Assembly (NCBI GenBank): GCA_011032825.1
Contig: JAADJZ010000021.1
Coordinates: forward strand, 620,001 to 684,000
Direction: 5' to 3'
From: Massariosphaeria phaeospora
Taxonomy: Eukaryota; Ascomycota; Dothideomycetes; Pleosporales
DNA: 64,000 nucleotides
The position numbers were made by a program, and so were the translations under genes. The notes below the pieces were generated by a model. That model saw only the letters and a program-made list of their open reading frames with translations. It was not told the DNA's origin and searched no databases. This document shows, in pieces, positions 45,356-56,525 of the stretch (its first letter is position 1; each line of letters starts with the position of its first letter).

Positions 45356-48114
45356 ATGTCTTCCTTTACACGAGTTGCCGCTGTAGCAGCTGGCCTTTTT
45401 GCCTCTGTATACGCAACCTTTGATGCTGCATCCTCAAAGAATGTCGCCATGTATTAGGGACAGGGCGATGACCAGATTACACTTTCTGAAGCGTGTAGCG
45501 ACGATAGCGTGGTCATCGTCAACATTGCATTCATCAATCAGTTCCCCAAGTTTGAGGGAGACTACCCCGGCTCCAACTTTGGTAAGTTGCTTTGTCTCAA
45601 GGTTAAGAACTGTGCGTAACTGATCTTGCTAGCCAATGCCTGTGGTGAGGAGATGTATATTTTACCGGATGGAACAACGAGCAAAAGGTCCAACTGCCCT
45701 TCGATTGGCGATGGCATTAGGTTTGCCACGGTAATGGCAAGAAGGTGCTGCTGACCATTGGCGGCGGCTTGCCGACCGACTATTACTTGCGTTCGCCAGA
45801 AGTCGCGCAGTATTTTGCTGAATTTCTCTGGGGCGCCTTCGGACCGCAAACACCTGAATGGGCTGCCAACGGTAAACCACGACCGTTCGGTGACGCGTCA
45901 GTCGATGGGTTTGAACTTGGATATCGAGTCTTTCATGGCACCAGCACCGTTCCCCGAGTACATGTATGCCAACTACGATGCATTCGTCTCCCACCTCAAA
46001 GACAACCTCTTCCCGACCGGCCCAGGGCAGTACTATATCTCGGGAGCTCCGCAATGTGTTATTCCCGATGCTCGCCTTGCCAACGCAATTAGCAAATCGC
46101 ACTTCGACTTCATCTTCGTACAGTTTTACAACACGCGACAATGTTCGGCTCGCGCAGGCTACAATGGCCTCGCCGGAACAGCAACCGGGTTCACCTTCGA
46201 CGGTTGGGTCGCATGGTTGAAGGCCAACTCTGCCAACCAGTGCGGAAAGATCTTTCTCGGAATTGTAAGTAATTGCCTCGTGTGGTTCCTGAATACATTT
46301 TTTGTCAAGATTCCAGCCTGCTGGCGAAGCTGGCGCCCCACATGACACGGCGAGCTATCTAACCCCTAAGGAGGCCAATGAGCTCATTGCGTACATCTCC
46401 AATAAGCACTCAGATATCTTTAGTGGGGTCATGATGTGGGAAGCAACGTAAGTGGTCTCGAAACTGATGTAAAGTATCTATTGACACAGCATAGGGTCTC
46501 CGCTCGCAACAAGATTTGCGACAAGGGCTACTCCACCTGGATCAAGGACATCTTGACACGCAAGAATGGCGGCACTGCGTTCATAGGTGTTTGCCCCACC
46601 ACCTCGTCCTCCATTGCTTCATCCTCCAGCAGTGCCATGCCTACTCCGAGCCTCACCAGTCCCAACGGTTCATGTGGTCCTAAAAATGGCGGTTATACCT
46701 GCACTGGCTATTACATGGGCGAGTGCTGCAGTGAATACGGATTCTGCGGTGGTAGCTCGTTGTACTGCGATGCTGGATGCCAGTCAGCCTTTGGCAAATG
46801 CGGCTCAACGTCAAGTAGCTCATCCTTCGTCTTGACCACCAGCTCCTCTGTCTCTTCTACCGCCAGCGCATCTTTATCCTCCGCTTCCAGCACTGACTCG
46901 TCCAGCTCCGCGTCTTCCAGCTCCGTGTCGCCGACTAGCGCGTCTTCCTCCAGCGTGTCTTCTTCCAGCTCCGCGTCTTCCAGCTCCCTGTCATCCACCA
47001 CCGAGTCATCCTCCAGTGCGAAATCCTCCAGCTTGCCATCCAGCTCGTCATCCACCAGCGCCCCATCTATCTCCGCGTCGTCCACCTCCGCTTCATCAAG
47101 CACTTCTTCCTCTCTTGTTTCTACCTCATCTCTTTCCTCGACTGCGAGCGTGAGCGCATCGTCCGAGTCTAGCACTGGTTCGTCCTGGACTGCGAGCGTT
47201 TTCTCATCAACGGAGAAGCCGTCTACCCTTCAGGTCCAGCAGTCTCCAGCAAACCCAGCAAACCCAGCAAACCCAGCGAGACACCCGCACATTACCCGTC
47301 GTCTGTTTCTACCACTGTAATCACGAGTAAGTCTGCTGTTTACGACTGACAATGAACACACGCTAATATCTGCCGCTTAGCTACCTACGTAGACATCTGC
47401 GTAACTGGTCTCGTTACCCTCACGGCCACCTTAACGCAGACAGTATGTCTAACATGCGAAGCAAGGCCTACCGGCGTGCCTGAAGGATGGATGACCACGG
47501 TGGTTGTCTGTGCCCACTGCGGCCCGCAGACTACCACTGTTACTTTGACCAAGCCTATCGAGCACCCAACGAATGTTCCTCAGTAGCCGGCGCCTTCGCA
47601 CCCAGCCGGCGAGTCGGTTCCGGCTTCTGAGCGACCTGTTCCAGCTCAGTCGGCTGCCGAGTCGGTTCCGAGCACGGGGGTGCTGGCGCCAGGTCTGTCT
47701 CATTCGGCCACTGGATATATGCCCGTTCCTCATCCCTCAGGCTCGAACGCAGCTGCCATACCCGAGCACTCCTCTTCCGCTCCCTCTCAATCGGCGCCTG
47801 GCTACATGCCCATTGCTCACCCCTCCGCCGTCCCCGCTCCTCTCGAGTCCAGCCCGCCTCCCATGCCGGAAAAGCCTGTCGCCGACGCCCCGGAGCACGT
47901 GACTGCGACCAGCACCATCATCCAATACGTGACAATGACGCCGGTGCCCGCCAACAACACGCAGGTGTACGCGCCCAGTGGAACGGCGAGCAGCAGTGGG
48001 AAGGGAGGAGCGCAGTACACGTATGCGGCCATGTCGTTTGAGGGCGCGGCGGGTAGGCTTGGGGGTGGTGTTGGTGTGGCTGTGGTGCTTGTGGCGGGGT
48101 TCTTTGCGTTGTGA
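45356..48114 (+). pseudogene. Broken GPI-type GH18 chitinase with CBM18
   Basis: The intact relative would be a class III-type fungal chitinase: signal peptide, GH18 barrel, hevein-like CBM18, Ser/Thr-rich stalk and GPI anchor. The pieces are here: signal peptide (MSSFTRVAAVAAGLF), MY-GQGDDQITLSE, KKVLLTIGGG, a DG-x-x-LDIES active-site region, a CBM18 with all Cys (46673-46804), a Ser stalk (about 46810-47200) and a hydrophobic tail at 48040-48114. Lesions: TAG at 45455-45457 where the family has Trp; a frame change at 45713-45726; another at 45905-45920, inside the GH18 active-site motif; a third between about 47150 and 47300; and TAG at 47584-47586. Introns (45582-45632, 46265-46316, 46448-46494, 47327-47380) still look normal, so decay appears recent. 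I describe the breaks only. Two sequencing errors could not explain all five. Confidence 0.85.
46810..47200 (+). repeat. Serine-rich coding repeat
   Basis: TCC/TCTTCCAGC-like triplet clusters encode the Ser-rich stalk of the chitinase relic. At 47245-47280 the 9-mer AGCAAACCC repeats three times. Confidence 0.7.
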
Positions 48115-48570
48115 GGGGGAGTGGAATGGTGGTGATGGTTCATGGTTTATGAGTTGCGTGGGGGAGAAAGGGGTCGGGTGGTTATGATGATGGGGGTGTT
48201 TATGATTCGATTCAGGGGTGGGGCTGTGAGGTGAACTCTAATTCATGAAGATGTTTTGAAGCTTGCAACGTGAGTCTGCTGGTATCTGTTCGGCGGTGGT
48301 ACCTGGCGAGTGCACTCTGGTGCTATGCTCTCGATTCGCCATGTCTTTCTTCTTTTATCGAGATCTAGGCGTGTATAACCGGATCGACATATGTCAAGGT
48401 TCTCCGTCGATCCAAGTCCAGAGAAAGTCGGAGTCTGAGAGACACAGACACATCTCGTGGCAACCCGCAGCGAGTCAGGCGGCGAGGGCGAGATGGCGGT
48501 TGATTGGGCGCACGGCATCGGCGCTTGACGGCAGCAAGGTCAGGGCCAGGGACAAAAAAGCAGTCACGAC

Positions 48571-48602
<32 letters not shown>

Positions 48603-49822
48603 CTGGCTCGCCGCGCTGTCTCATCGAGAGGGGTGACGCGCTTGCGGTCGAGTCGAGGGTCCGAGGGAATGACCTCAACACCACGCCGGTCCCTCCACCC
48701 CTCCACGATTGCATGCTGCTTCCTCCTGCCATGTCTTGCTTCATTGTTGTTGTACCTTGATACCGTGTTTCCTGCTGCTGCTGCTGCCCGCCGCGCAATG
48801 GAGCTGGGTGGCGGGCGGGCTGCCCTGCATCTGCATCTGCATCTGCATCTGGCGGTCGGCTAGCGAGTTCGACAGCTGCAGGATGAGCTGGCATCTGCAG
48901 CGTCTGCAGCAGCCGGACGAGGCTGTCGACCGCCCTGTCGCTCTCTCGCCGCGCTGCCAGGCCCAGGACGACCGCCGCCGACGACGCAATAGCTAGGCCT
49001 GCTCGTGCATCGTGTCGCCGCACACTCGAATTTCGACGCTGGGCCGGGGCTTCTCCATCGAGCGTGGGCGTTGTGAGCAAACCGCGGCGCTCTCTTATTT
49101 ACAGCAGCGCCGGTCACCCCAGTCACCCCAGCAGCAGCAGACGACAACACCACCACCACGACCCGGCCGGCGACCACTGTTCCTGGCGACGAGCATGTCC
49201 TGCGCCCGTCCACTGCTGCCCGCCCCCGTCTGTGTCCGTTGCCGCTCCATTGACGCCGCACAGCCGCGCGCTGTGGCTGGAGAGGGCCCGCCAGCCAGAC
49301 GTCTGGTTTCGTTGCGCGCTCGCAGCCGTCGACGACAACACCAAACACCACCAGACAACCAGGCACCGCCGTGGCCCAAAAGCCGCACAGCGAATTGCGC
49401 GCGTCCACGCAGTGCTCGACTGTCGGTGAGGCATGCCTGGAGTGCGTCGTGGTGCAGCGTTCCCTGCTTGCGTGAGTCGTGATGCCCTCCTCTGCCCAGC
49501 CCCCGAATTTGAAGCCGCCAGCCTCTTCCCCAACCTCCCACACCGTCGCTGCGGCCGCGCACCATGACCATGGCTCCGCTGCGCCGCTGCTCCCCTGCGA
49601 CGCTCCATCTAACAGCCTCTGCTCCAGGCATTGCAACATTCCTCGACCTCGCCGCCGCCGCCCGCTAGTCCCCGTGCTGCGCGCCGCCCTCGTCGTCCCA
49701 GCACCGCGTCCCCTTCGCATTCCGCGTCCCCTCCCGCGGCTCGACCAGCACCGCTCCGCCCGCGCCCGACCGCGACCTCAATTGCGTCGTCGTAGCAGCC
49801 CGGGTCCGGCGCTGCAGCCAAA
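48115..49822. other. Repeat-rich intergenic stretch / 5' region
   Basis: 1.7 kb without a supported complete gene. It carries (GGCT)n at 48571-48602, CTG triplets at 48774-48788 and CATCTG hexamers at about 48826-48851. The part after 49630 may contain 5' exon sequence of the next gene (see finding). Confidence 0.5.
48571..48602. repeat. (GGCT)n microsatellite
   Basis: Eight tandem GGCT units. Confidence 0.9.
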
Positions 49823-52378
49823 GTGACGTCCTCGGGCCCGCCCGGCCTCAGCCATCTGTTGCCCGCTTCGGCGCCCTCGACGGTTGACGCGAAACGAGAC
49901 CACGACCAAGACGCTAACGAACCATACACGACTTCCTTGCAGCAACGCCAGCAGCAGGCTGCCGACTTCTATCGCACCCAGCACTCCCACTCGCGCGCCT
50001 CGAGTTCGTCTGGGAGCGCCGCCTACACCCTCCGGCGCACCCCCAATTTCGAGCATCCGCCGTCTCGGGCCAGATCTCTGTCCAACGACTCGGCAACACC
50101 ACCGCCGCCTCCGCGCCTGGTACGCTTCGCCGACAACCCGCAATTGAGCTTCCGGGCACGCGCAAGCTCCCAATTGCAGGACCCCGGCCGCTCGTCGCCC
50201 CATCCTGCCCTCCGCATCTCGCGCCGCACCGCGTCGGCCATCCGCTTTGTGCTCGAAGAGGGACTCCGCGTGCCGCATTCCTTCACACCCGATCTGACGG
50301 AAGAGAACGCGTCCATGGCAGATCTGACGGCAGGCGGGAGTGGCCGTGCTGCCAATGGCGGTGCGCGCACCACGACGGGCCCCATCCCTGTCCAAGACCG
50401 CTCCAACATCCGGACGCCGCAGATGATCATGAACCAACGTCGCGAACGCGAAGCACGGCGGCAGGAAGCAGATGCCGCCCAGGCCGCCGAGGAGCAGCGC
50501 AAGACAGAAGAGGAGCGGAGAAGAAGTGCGGAACGAAGAGCCCAAGCTGCTGGCGTTGCTGGCGCACCCCAACCAACCGGACTAGGCGCGCAGAGGCAGC
50601 CGCAAGGCCAGCCTCTGAGATCAGATGATGGCTACATGGGCTCGTACCCAGTAGGAATACCGAGGCAGCCAGAAAGCCGCATGCCCACAACGGGTGGGCC
50701 GGTAAATCCCCCCATCTCAACCCAACCTACAGACACAGCGGCAGGTGCGCAACAAGGACGACCACGGGCGAGCTCGCAATCACAACCGCGTACCCGGCCT
50801 GCCCCATCACAGCAGCCTGACCTGGGCGTATCGGGCGAGTCTCGTCGGCCACCTCCCGCGCCACACGCACGGCGTCCTTCTGCGACTGCTGGCCCCTCAC
50901 AGGCCGGTCCGTCGACAGCGCCTCCGCCGCCACCACTGCCACCGGGCGGTGTGCCGGGAGCCCAGCAGCGCCAATCGACGACTTCAACTTTTCCCCATGC
51001 ATTCGAGCGGTGGGAAACGCTGTCTTCGCACTGGGAGGGTCTCACCTCGTACTGGATCCGGCGCCTAGAAGAAAATACCGATCCAGCCCGCCCCCAGCCT
51101 TTGACCCAACAGCTGTCACGGCAAATAACAGACCTGTCAGCAGCCGGTGCTAATCTATTTCATGCTGTTGTAGAGCTCCAACGATTGCGCGCGTCTTCGG
51201 AACGTAAATTTCAGAGATGGTTTTACGAACATCGTCAAGAGCAGGAGCGAGCGCAAGAGCGCGAGGCACAACTGGAGCAGGCATTGAAAATCGAGCGCGA
51301 GGCCCGTGTCAGTTCAGAAGCCAACACGGAGCGAATGGAGCGCATGGCCACGGACAAAAACAACGCTGAGCGAGCGGTTCAAGAAATGAAGCGCGAGCTG
51401 CAAATCTCCAAGGAAGAGGCTCGTCGAGCTTGGGAAGAGCTTGGTCGGCGAGAGCAAGAAGAGCGGGATCGCACATTTTCGCTACGAGAAGGTCAGCCGA
51501 CTCTAGTGGGTGGAGTGCAAGTGGTACCAATGGCTCAAGGCATGGGCAGACATGGCAGCGTGTCGCAGCGACCACATGAAGGGGAAGAATCATATGGTGC
51601 AGGGTCGAGTGGGGGTCAGTACTTAACGTATGGAGGGGACCAGTCTCCCACCGACACGGATCCCTTCACAGAAACTGCTGGCCATAGCACAAGCATACGC
51701 CGTGAGCCTGATGTCCCATCACTGGCACAAGGAACATACATTCCGTCCGGTGCTTCAGCTCTTCCATCCGCTACACGTCCTACAGGGACTAGCCAACCGC
51801 CCGAACAGCCGCCTGTGCAACTCATACAGCCTACGACGACCAATGCGCAACAGCCCGCCTTCCAACCAACAACGTCTAACCCGGAAGCATTCTACCAACA
51901 GCCAGACGCCTATCTGCATCGAGACTCAGTAACAAGCAACCCAGACGACGAGAGGTCATACGTCACTTCCCACGACGAAGTGACATCAGAAGGCGACGAA
52001 GAGTTTGCCATTGACGAGTACGGCAACTACATGCTCGATGCCGCCGGCCACCGCATACCCTTCCGAGCCCTCCGCGAGCGCGACTCCGACGACGAAGACG
52101 TGCAGGAAGACCGCCGACGAGAGCTGGAGCATCTGCAGCACTACGGCACTGCCGCCGCTGGCCCGAGCAACTACGCGACCACGTCCTCTGCTGGCCCGTC
52201 ACAGCCGCAGACTCACCCGACATCTGGTCTGCCGGATTACAGTGGAGCTGGCTATGGCGACCAGTGGGCGGGAATGCGGCACCACCATCCTACGCGGCTG
52301 AGCGATGTCATGGAGGAGGACGAGAGGAGTCGGACGTCGCCTAGTAGGGCGAGTCAGGCGAGTCGGGGGCGCTACTAG
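49823..52378 (+). CDS. Conserved ascomycete coiled-coil protein, unknown function; 5' end uncertain
   Basis: An open frame of about 851 codons. It has a Ser/Pro-rich N-terminal part (SRASSSSGSAAYTLRRTPNF, VRFADNPQLSFRARAS), an Arg/Glu helix (QRREREARRQEADAAQAAEE), a Pro-rich linker with a PPPPPLPPGG tract, then a conserved core FPHAFERWETLSSHWEGLTS with SYWIRRLEEN, and LSAAGANLFHAVVELQRLRA. A coiled coil of about 110 residues follows (residues about 465-560), and the C-terminal part is acidic and Ser-rich. The start is unclear: 49823 is GTG and the first ATG (50314) would cut conserved sequence, so an upstream exon probably exists. I believe the core is conserved across ascomycetes but know no function. 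Confidence 0.7.
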   Translation: MTSSGPPGLSHLLPASAPSTVDAKRDHDQDANEPYTTSLQQRQQQAADFYRTQHSHSRASSSSGSAAYTLRRTPNFEHPPSRARSLSNDSATPPPPPRLVRFADNPQLSFRARASSQLQDPGRSSPHPALRISRRTASAIRFVLEEGLRVPHSFTPDLTEENASMADLTAGGSGRAANGGARTTTGPIPVQDRSNIRTPQMIMNQRREREARRQEADAAQAAEEQRKTEEERRRSAERRAQAAGVAGAPQPTGLGAQRQPQGQPLRSDDGYMGSYPVGIPRQPESRMPTTGGPVNPPISTQPTDTAAGAQQGRPRASSQSQPRTRPAPSQQPDLGVSGESRRPPPAPHARRPSATAGPSQAGPSTAPPPPPLPPGGVPGAQQRQSTTSTFPHAFERWETLSSHWEGLTSYWIRRLEENTDPARPQPLTQQLSRQITDLSAAGANLFHAVVELQRLRASSERKFQRWFYEHRQEQERAQEREAQLEQALKIEREARVSSEANTERMERMATDKNNAERAVQEMKRELQISKEEARRAWEELGRREQEERDRTFSLREGQPTLVGGVQVVPMAQGMGRHGSVSQRPHEGEESYGAGSSGGQYLTYGGDQSPTDTDPFTETAGHSTSIRREPDVPSLAQGTYIPSGASALPSATRPTGTSQPPEQPPVQLIQPTTTNAQQPAFQPTTSNPEAFYQQPDAYLHRDSVTSNPDDERSYVTSHDEVTSEGDEEFAIDEYGNYMLDAAGHRIPFRALRERDSDDEDVQEDRRRELEHLQHYGTAAAGPSNYATTSSAGPSQPQTHPTSGLPDYSGAGYGDQWAGMRHHHPTRLSDVMEEDERSRTSPSRASQASRGRY

Positions 52379-52874
52379 ATGAAGGGACGTAGCAAGAAGT
52401 CGTAAGCTGAAAGTTAGGGGAGCCTTGAGTGGAACGGCTGGTTTTGAGAAACCTGGCGTCGTTTATGTGTTGTCGTCGCTTACCGGTAGCCAAAACGAAA
52501 AGGACTGGTTCATGACTATGTCTTGGAGTCTCCATTCGACACCGAATCGACCGGACTGGCCCTCGTCCCTCCCATTGAATCCTAGCATCCTATCCGCACA
52601 ACTCGAATGGTTGCCCATCTCTCCCTCTCATCCTCATCATCTCCGCCTCCGCCTCCACCGCCACCGCCGCCACCACAACCACCACCAGCTCCAACACCAA
52701 ACTTCACTGTATACATACATATTTAGCATTGTCCTCAGCGCCCCTGTCCTGCATCCATCCATCCATCCATCCTGTCTGGTTTTAACCATTTTTCTTTTGT
52801 CTTTTTCCTCGTCTTTTTCTGGAGCATAGATATCTTAGTGCATGCATTGCATTGTATACCGGTTTTCGGGTCGG

Positions 52875-52908
52875 TTGCGGTTTCGGTTTCGGTTTCGGTT
52901 CCGGTTCC
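52875..52908. repeat. (GGTTTC)n hexamer repeat
   Basis: About five units, the last ones changed to GGTTCC. Confidence 0.85.
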
Positions 52909-53807
52909 GGGGTTCTCTCAGTTCAGTTCAGAGTACAGTCAAGTCAATGTCAGTCCCGGCAGTTTAGTAGGGAGCTTTAGAATTGTAATGCCTAGCTACC
53001 TAATTGCGAGAAAGAAGTTTAATACGTTGGCTTTGCGGCCGCCGCCTACCTTGGATTTTCGATTCTGGTTCGGTGCGGGTGCGGGTCCTGAGTCGGGTGG
53101 AGTGGAGTGGACGAGGCGAGTGGCCGGCCAACATACTGGTGTCGAGGTCCATCTACGGCACTCAGAGTCCACGCTATACCAGCATTTCGCTCGGCCTTCC
53201 CTTCTTTTTCCCCCGCAGGAAAGGAACTCAGATATCCGGCTTTGGTTTCCCTGTTGCTCTCCAGCCGGAAGTTCGGATCCGGACTCTTCCTTCTCCTTCT
53301 CCTTCGGCCCCGGCTCCGGCCCCCCTTCTTCCTTCTCCGTCTCTGTATTAGTATCAATATCGATCAGTATGTAGCTCAGTTCAGTTCAGTTCCTATCAGT
53401 TCAGCGCGGTGTTCATCGGCGTCATGGTTCGGTTCAGTTTGGGTGGGCAAACAAAAAGTTCCGGGTGCGTGGAGAGAAAGGGGCGAAAGTGGTAATTAGG
53501 CGTACTCAGTGTGCGTGGGTGAAAAGCGGAGTGGAAGAGCTGAGCGGAGGGAGCGTGGCAATCGTGCATGTGTATGGTGTTTTATACTGTAGCTTAGCTT
53601 AGCTTAGCTTGTTCTATACCAAATATATATATACATATGTATATATGTGGCGAGATAATTGTCGTGGTTTGGTATGGTTCTGCTTTTGACGTGTGAAGTT
53701 AGACAGGCATGTGAAGTGAAGCAAGTGATGGCGAATGGATGCATGTAGGAGCAGCTGAACAGTGAGAAACCACGTACCGTTCTTACTGTACGTTACCCTT
53801 ATCTAGC

Positions 53808-53857
53808 GCAGTGCAGTGCAGTGCAGTGCAGTTCAGTTCAGTTCAGTTCAGTTCAAC
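53808..53857. repeat. Compound (GCAGT)n(TCAGT)n microsatellite
   Basis: About five units of GCAGT run directly into about five units of TCAGT, a single-base variant of the same pentamer. Confidence 0.9.
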
Positions 53858-54392
53858 CAGTTTAAATGCCATCATCAGATGACCCCAGCCTCCGACTCAT
53901 TGCTTCCCGTTACGTATTAGGTACTATCGACTGACTAACTACCTAACTAACTGGGTTATAGTACGTAGGTAGGTAGGTACAACTACCAGCACGCACGCAC
54001 GTACGCCCATCTATGCCAGACAAACCAACGTATGAAAGCCAACATTCTATCTACTGTTTGCAAACCCGAGATTCTCACGCCTCTATATTGGGTGGGTGGG
54101 TGAATGAACGGGGTATCTCAATGCTCTGCTATGCTACCCCGTATGCTATACTATGCTATCTAAAGGACACTTAACGAAAGAACGAAAGATCCGCCTGGTC
54201 CGTCATCTATGTACCTAAGTCTCATAAGACATCGTTATCCATTTTAATCCATAATGCAAGCATGCATGTATGCGTCATGCATCCATCGCGTTATCTTATC
54301 CGCCAGAACAAGTACGAGTGCCTCAGCACAGAGCCGCGTGAAAGGAGACCACAGCCCCAGCCCAGCCCAGTCCAGCTCAGTCCCAGCCAGTC

Positions 54393-56224
54393 TCAATCTC
54401 CAAAGTCCCAGTTCTGCTGCTCAACCGGCTGCAGCAAATCCCAAAGCAAGCCGTCCTGAACATCTACCGCGGGGGGGAACGCATCCAAACCCATCGCCCG
54501 ATCCATCTCGACATCGCCATCGTCCAGACCAGCAGAATCCATCTGGGCATTTCCATCGTCCAGACCAGCGAAATCCATCATTTGTCCAAAGGCGGGTGGT
54601 CGCACGTCGCCTTGCTTCAGGTACACAGCTCCGTCCAGTGGCGAGGCCGGCAGTCCCGAGTCCATGAAGTAGGACGCCGGCGACGCGGGCACGCTCGGAT
54701 CGGCCGACTCGAACAGCGGCTCATCGACACCGACACCGCCGATCCAGAACTGGCCGCCCGAGGCTGCCTCTTCGCCCTCCATCATGGCATCGACGTCGTC
54801 GTCGAAGATGCGGTGGATGGCGGAGCGCAGGTGGCGGCGCAAATCGCACTTCCTGTAGAAGCGGTACTCGCAGCCGTCGACCAGGCAGGCGATGTCTCGG
54901 TCGCCGCCGTAGCCAATGCCGGTCAGGAGTGAGAGAGTGGACGGCTCGGCGTGCCTCTTCCGCGACTTCTTCTCTTTGAGTCGGGTGAGTCGGCGGTTGT
55001 CGAGACCCAGGTGGTGCGTCCGGATGTGTTGCTCGAGGGCAGATTTGGATTTGAAGGGCGCTCCGCAGGAGTTCTCGCCGTCCCAGTCCTTGACGTCCGG
55101 GTGTTTGGAAGTGGCTAAGCCGTCCGACGTGCAGTGGAACTTGACTAGCTTCTCGTGTACAGATTGGATATGGACGTTGAGGTTATTCCTCCGGTTGAAT
55201 ACGCTATCACAGTCCGGCTTCGGGCATGGGTACCGTGGTTGGTCTTCCGGATTGCCGTGGGCAGCTTTCAAGTGGCACTGTAGGCTCGACTGGCGTTTGA
55301 ACTTGATGCCACACTCAAAGCAGGTGGGTGGATGAGCTTCGCGCAAGTGCACGGAAAGTTCCTCGTGACTTGCGAAAATTAAGGGGTCTTTTGGAACTTG
55401 CACTATGTCACCGCTTGCATTTGTGATGGTGTCGACTTCACTTCCAGGTGGGACGCATGTCATGCAGCGTATGATCTCCTCTTTTACTACGGCACAGTGA
55501 GCACTTTCCATGTGTCGGCGAAGGGATACGTCGGTCTGGTATCCGGATGTGCAACGGTCGCCTGACTTTTCGTCGACGTAGGTGCAAGGGTAGGGCTTGA
55601 CCTCTAGATGCTGAGACTTGACATGTGCTTGGAGGGTCTTCTCTTTCCTGAAAGCCTCGTGGCATGGCGGATAGCCGGTGCAGTAGAGTTTCGAAGCGTG
55701 CACATCCTTGTGTCGTTTGAGCCGGCCGGCGGACGTGAACGTCTTATTGCACCCCTCCCAGTCGCACACAAAGTCGTGTTCCGCCGCCCCAGTGTGTGCC
55801 GCCTTCTCGTGTCGCTGGAGATGGTCCTTGCGTGGGAAGCTCTTGTCACAGCCGTTGTGGGAGCAGACGAAGGGGCGCTCTTTGGTATGCGTACGTCTGT
55901 GGGCCTCCAAGCGGCACGGCCGGTTGAAGCGTTGACCGCAACCCGCAGCATCGCAAACGAAGTTCCACGCACGACGAGCTTCGCTGACGGCTCGCCTTCT
56001 GCCGTTGTCGGTGAACTCTATTATGTCATCTGTATAATCGCCAGAGAGGACGGCGTCGGACATGTCGACATCCTGTTCTCCAAAGTCGTCGGAGGCGTCG
56101 AGTACACCTACGCGCACACGGTTAGTCGATGGCTAGACGGCGGTGGCCATGTCTGTTCACCTCGCCGAGATCTCTTTCGTACTGCATCGTCGACAGCGGC
56201 GGATGCACTGCGTTTGGCGGACAT
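54393..56224 (-). CDS. Transcription factor IIIA (C2H2 zinc fingers)
   Basis: TFIIIA binds the internal control region of 5S rRNA genes and recruits TFIIIC for RNA polymerase III. Exon 1 (56224-56161, 21 codons, MSAKRSASAAV...) and exon 2 (56107-54393) are joined in frame over a 53-nt intron and give 592 residues. The array starts with CDAAGCGQRFNRPCRLEAH and continues with eight more typical fingers plus one degenerate finger, among them CSHNGCDKSFPRKDH, CDWEGCNKTFTSAGR and CPKPDCDSVFNRRNN. A longer gap precedes the finger CLVDGCEYRFYRKCDLRRH. Such irregular spacing late in the array is usual for fungal TFIIIA (Pzf1-like). The acidic C-terminal region (GLDDGDVEMDRA) is probably disordered. 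It is divergent from RPB6, 301 bp between ATGs. Confidence 0.9.
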
Positions 56225-56525
56225 TGTGGCAGCGAATGGCCGGCAACGGACGCGGCGGGTGTGTGCAGAATTGAGGGCACTCGAACGGCCAAAATTACGC
56301 TTCAAAAGTTTGGGGGTCGCCAAGAGTTCGCGGTCCGTGCAGCCCGGCGGCGGCCCCGGAGAGCTCCCAGCACGTGAGTGGAAGCTGGGCAAGGTTTTTT
56401 GTTCCGCTCTTCTTTCAAGTCGTCTTGCACTCTACACACGGCCACCACCCACGTCGCGCACACACTTCGACACGCGGGAAGTATCCAGAAGCGCGCGCTC
56501 ACATACGAAATACGACGACACAGCC
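56225..56525. promoter_or_regulatory. Bidirectional promoter, TFIIIA / RPB6
   Basis: 301 bp lie between the two ATGs. A GTGAGTGG run and GCACACACTT-type words are present, but I see no clear core element. Both genes must be driven from here or from within their neighbours. Confidence 0.65.

Larger units (their letters stand above)
52379..54392. other. Repeat-rich intergenic stretch
   Basis: Two kilobases between converging genes: (CATC)n at about 52752-52772, (GGTTTC)n at 52875-52908, TTAGC repeats at 53588-53610 and a compound pentamer at 53808-53857. No gene seen. Confidence 0.6.

Noticed and set aside
46711..47175. Acidic minus-strand frame of 154 codons
   Set aside because: It is the reverse complement of the serine-rich stalk of the chitinase relic.
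48860..50572. Several Arg/Ala/Gly-rich minus-strand frames of 160-290 codons
   Set aside because: High GC content keeps these frames open by chance; no motif and no splice logic.
52838..53374. 178-codon plus-strand frame with Val-Ser and Phe-Gly repeats
   Set aside because: Product of GGTTTC and CTTCTC microsatellites.
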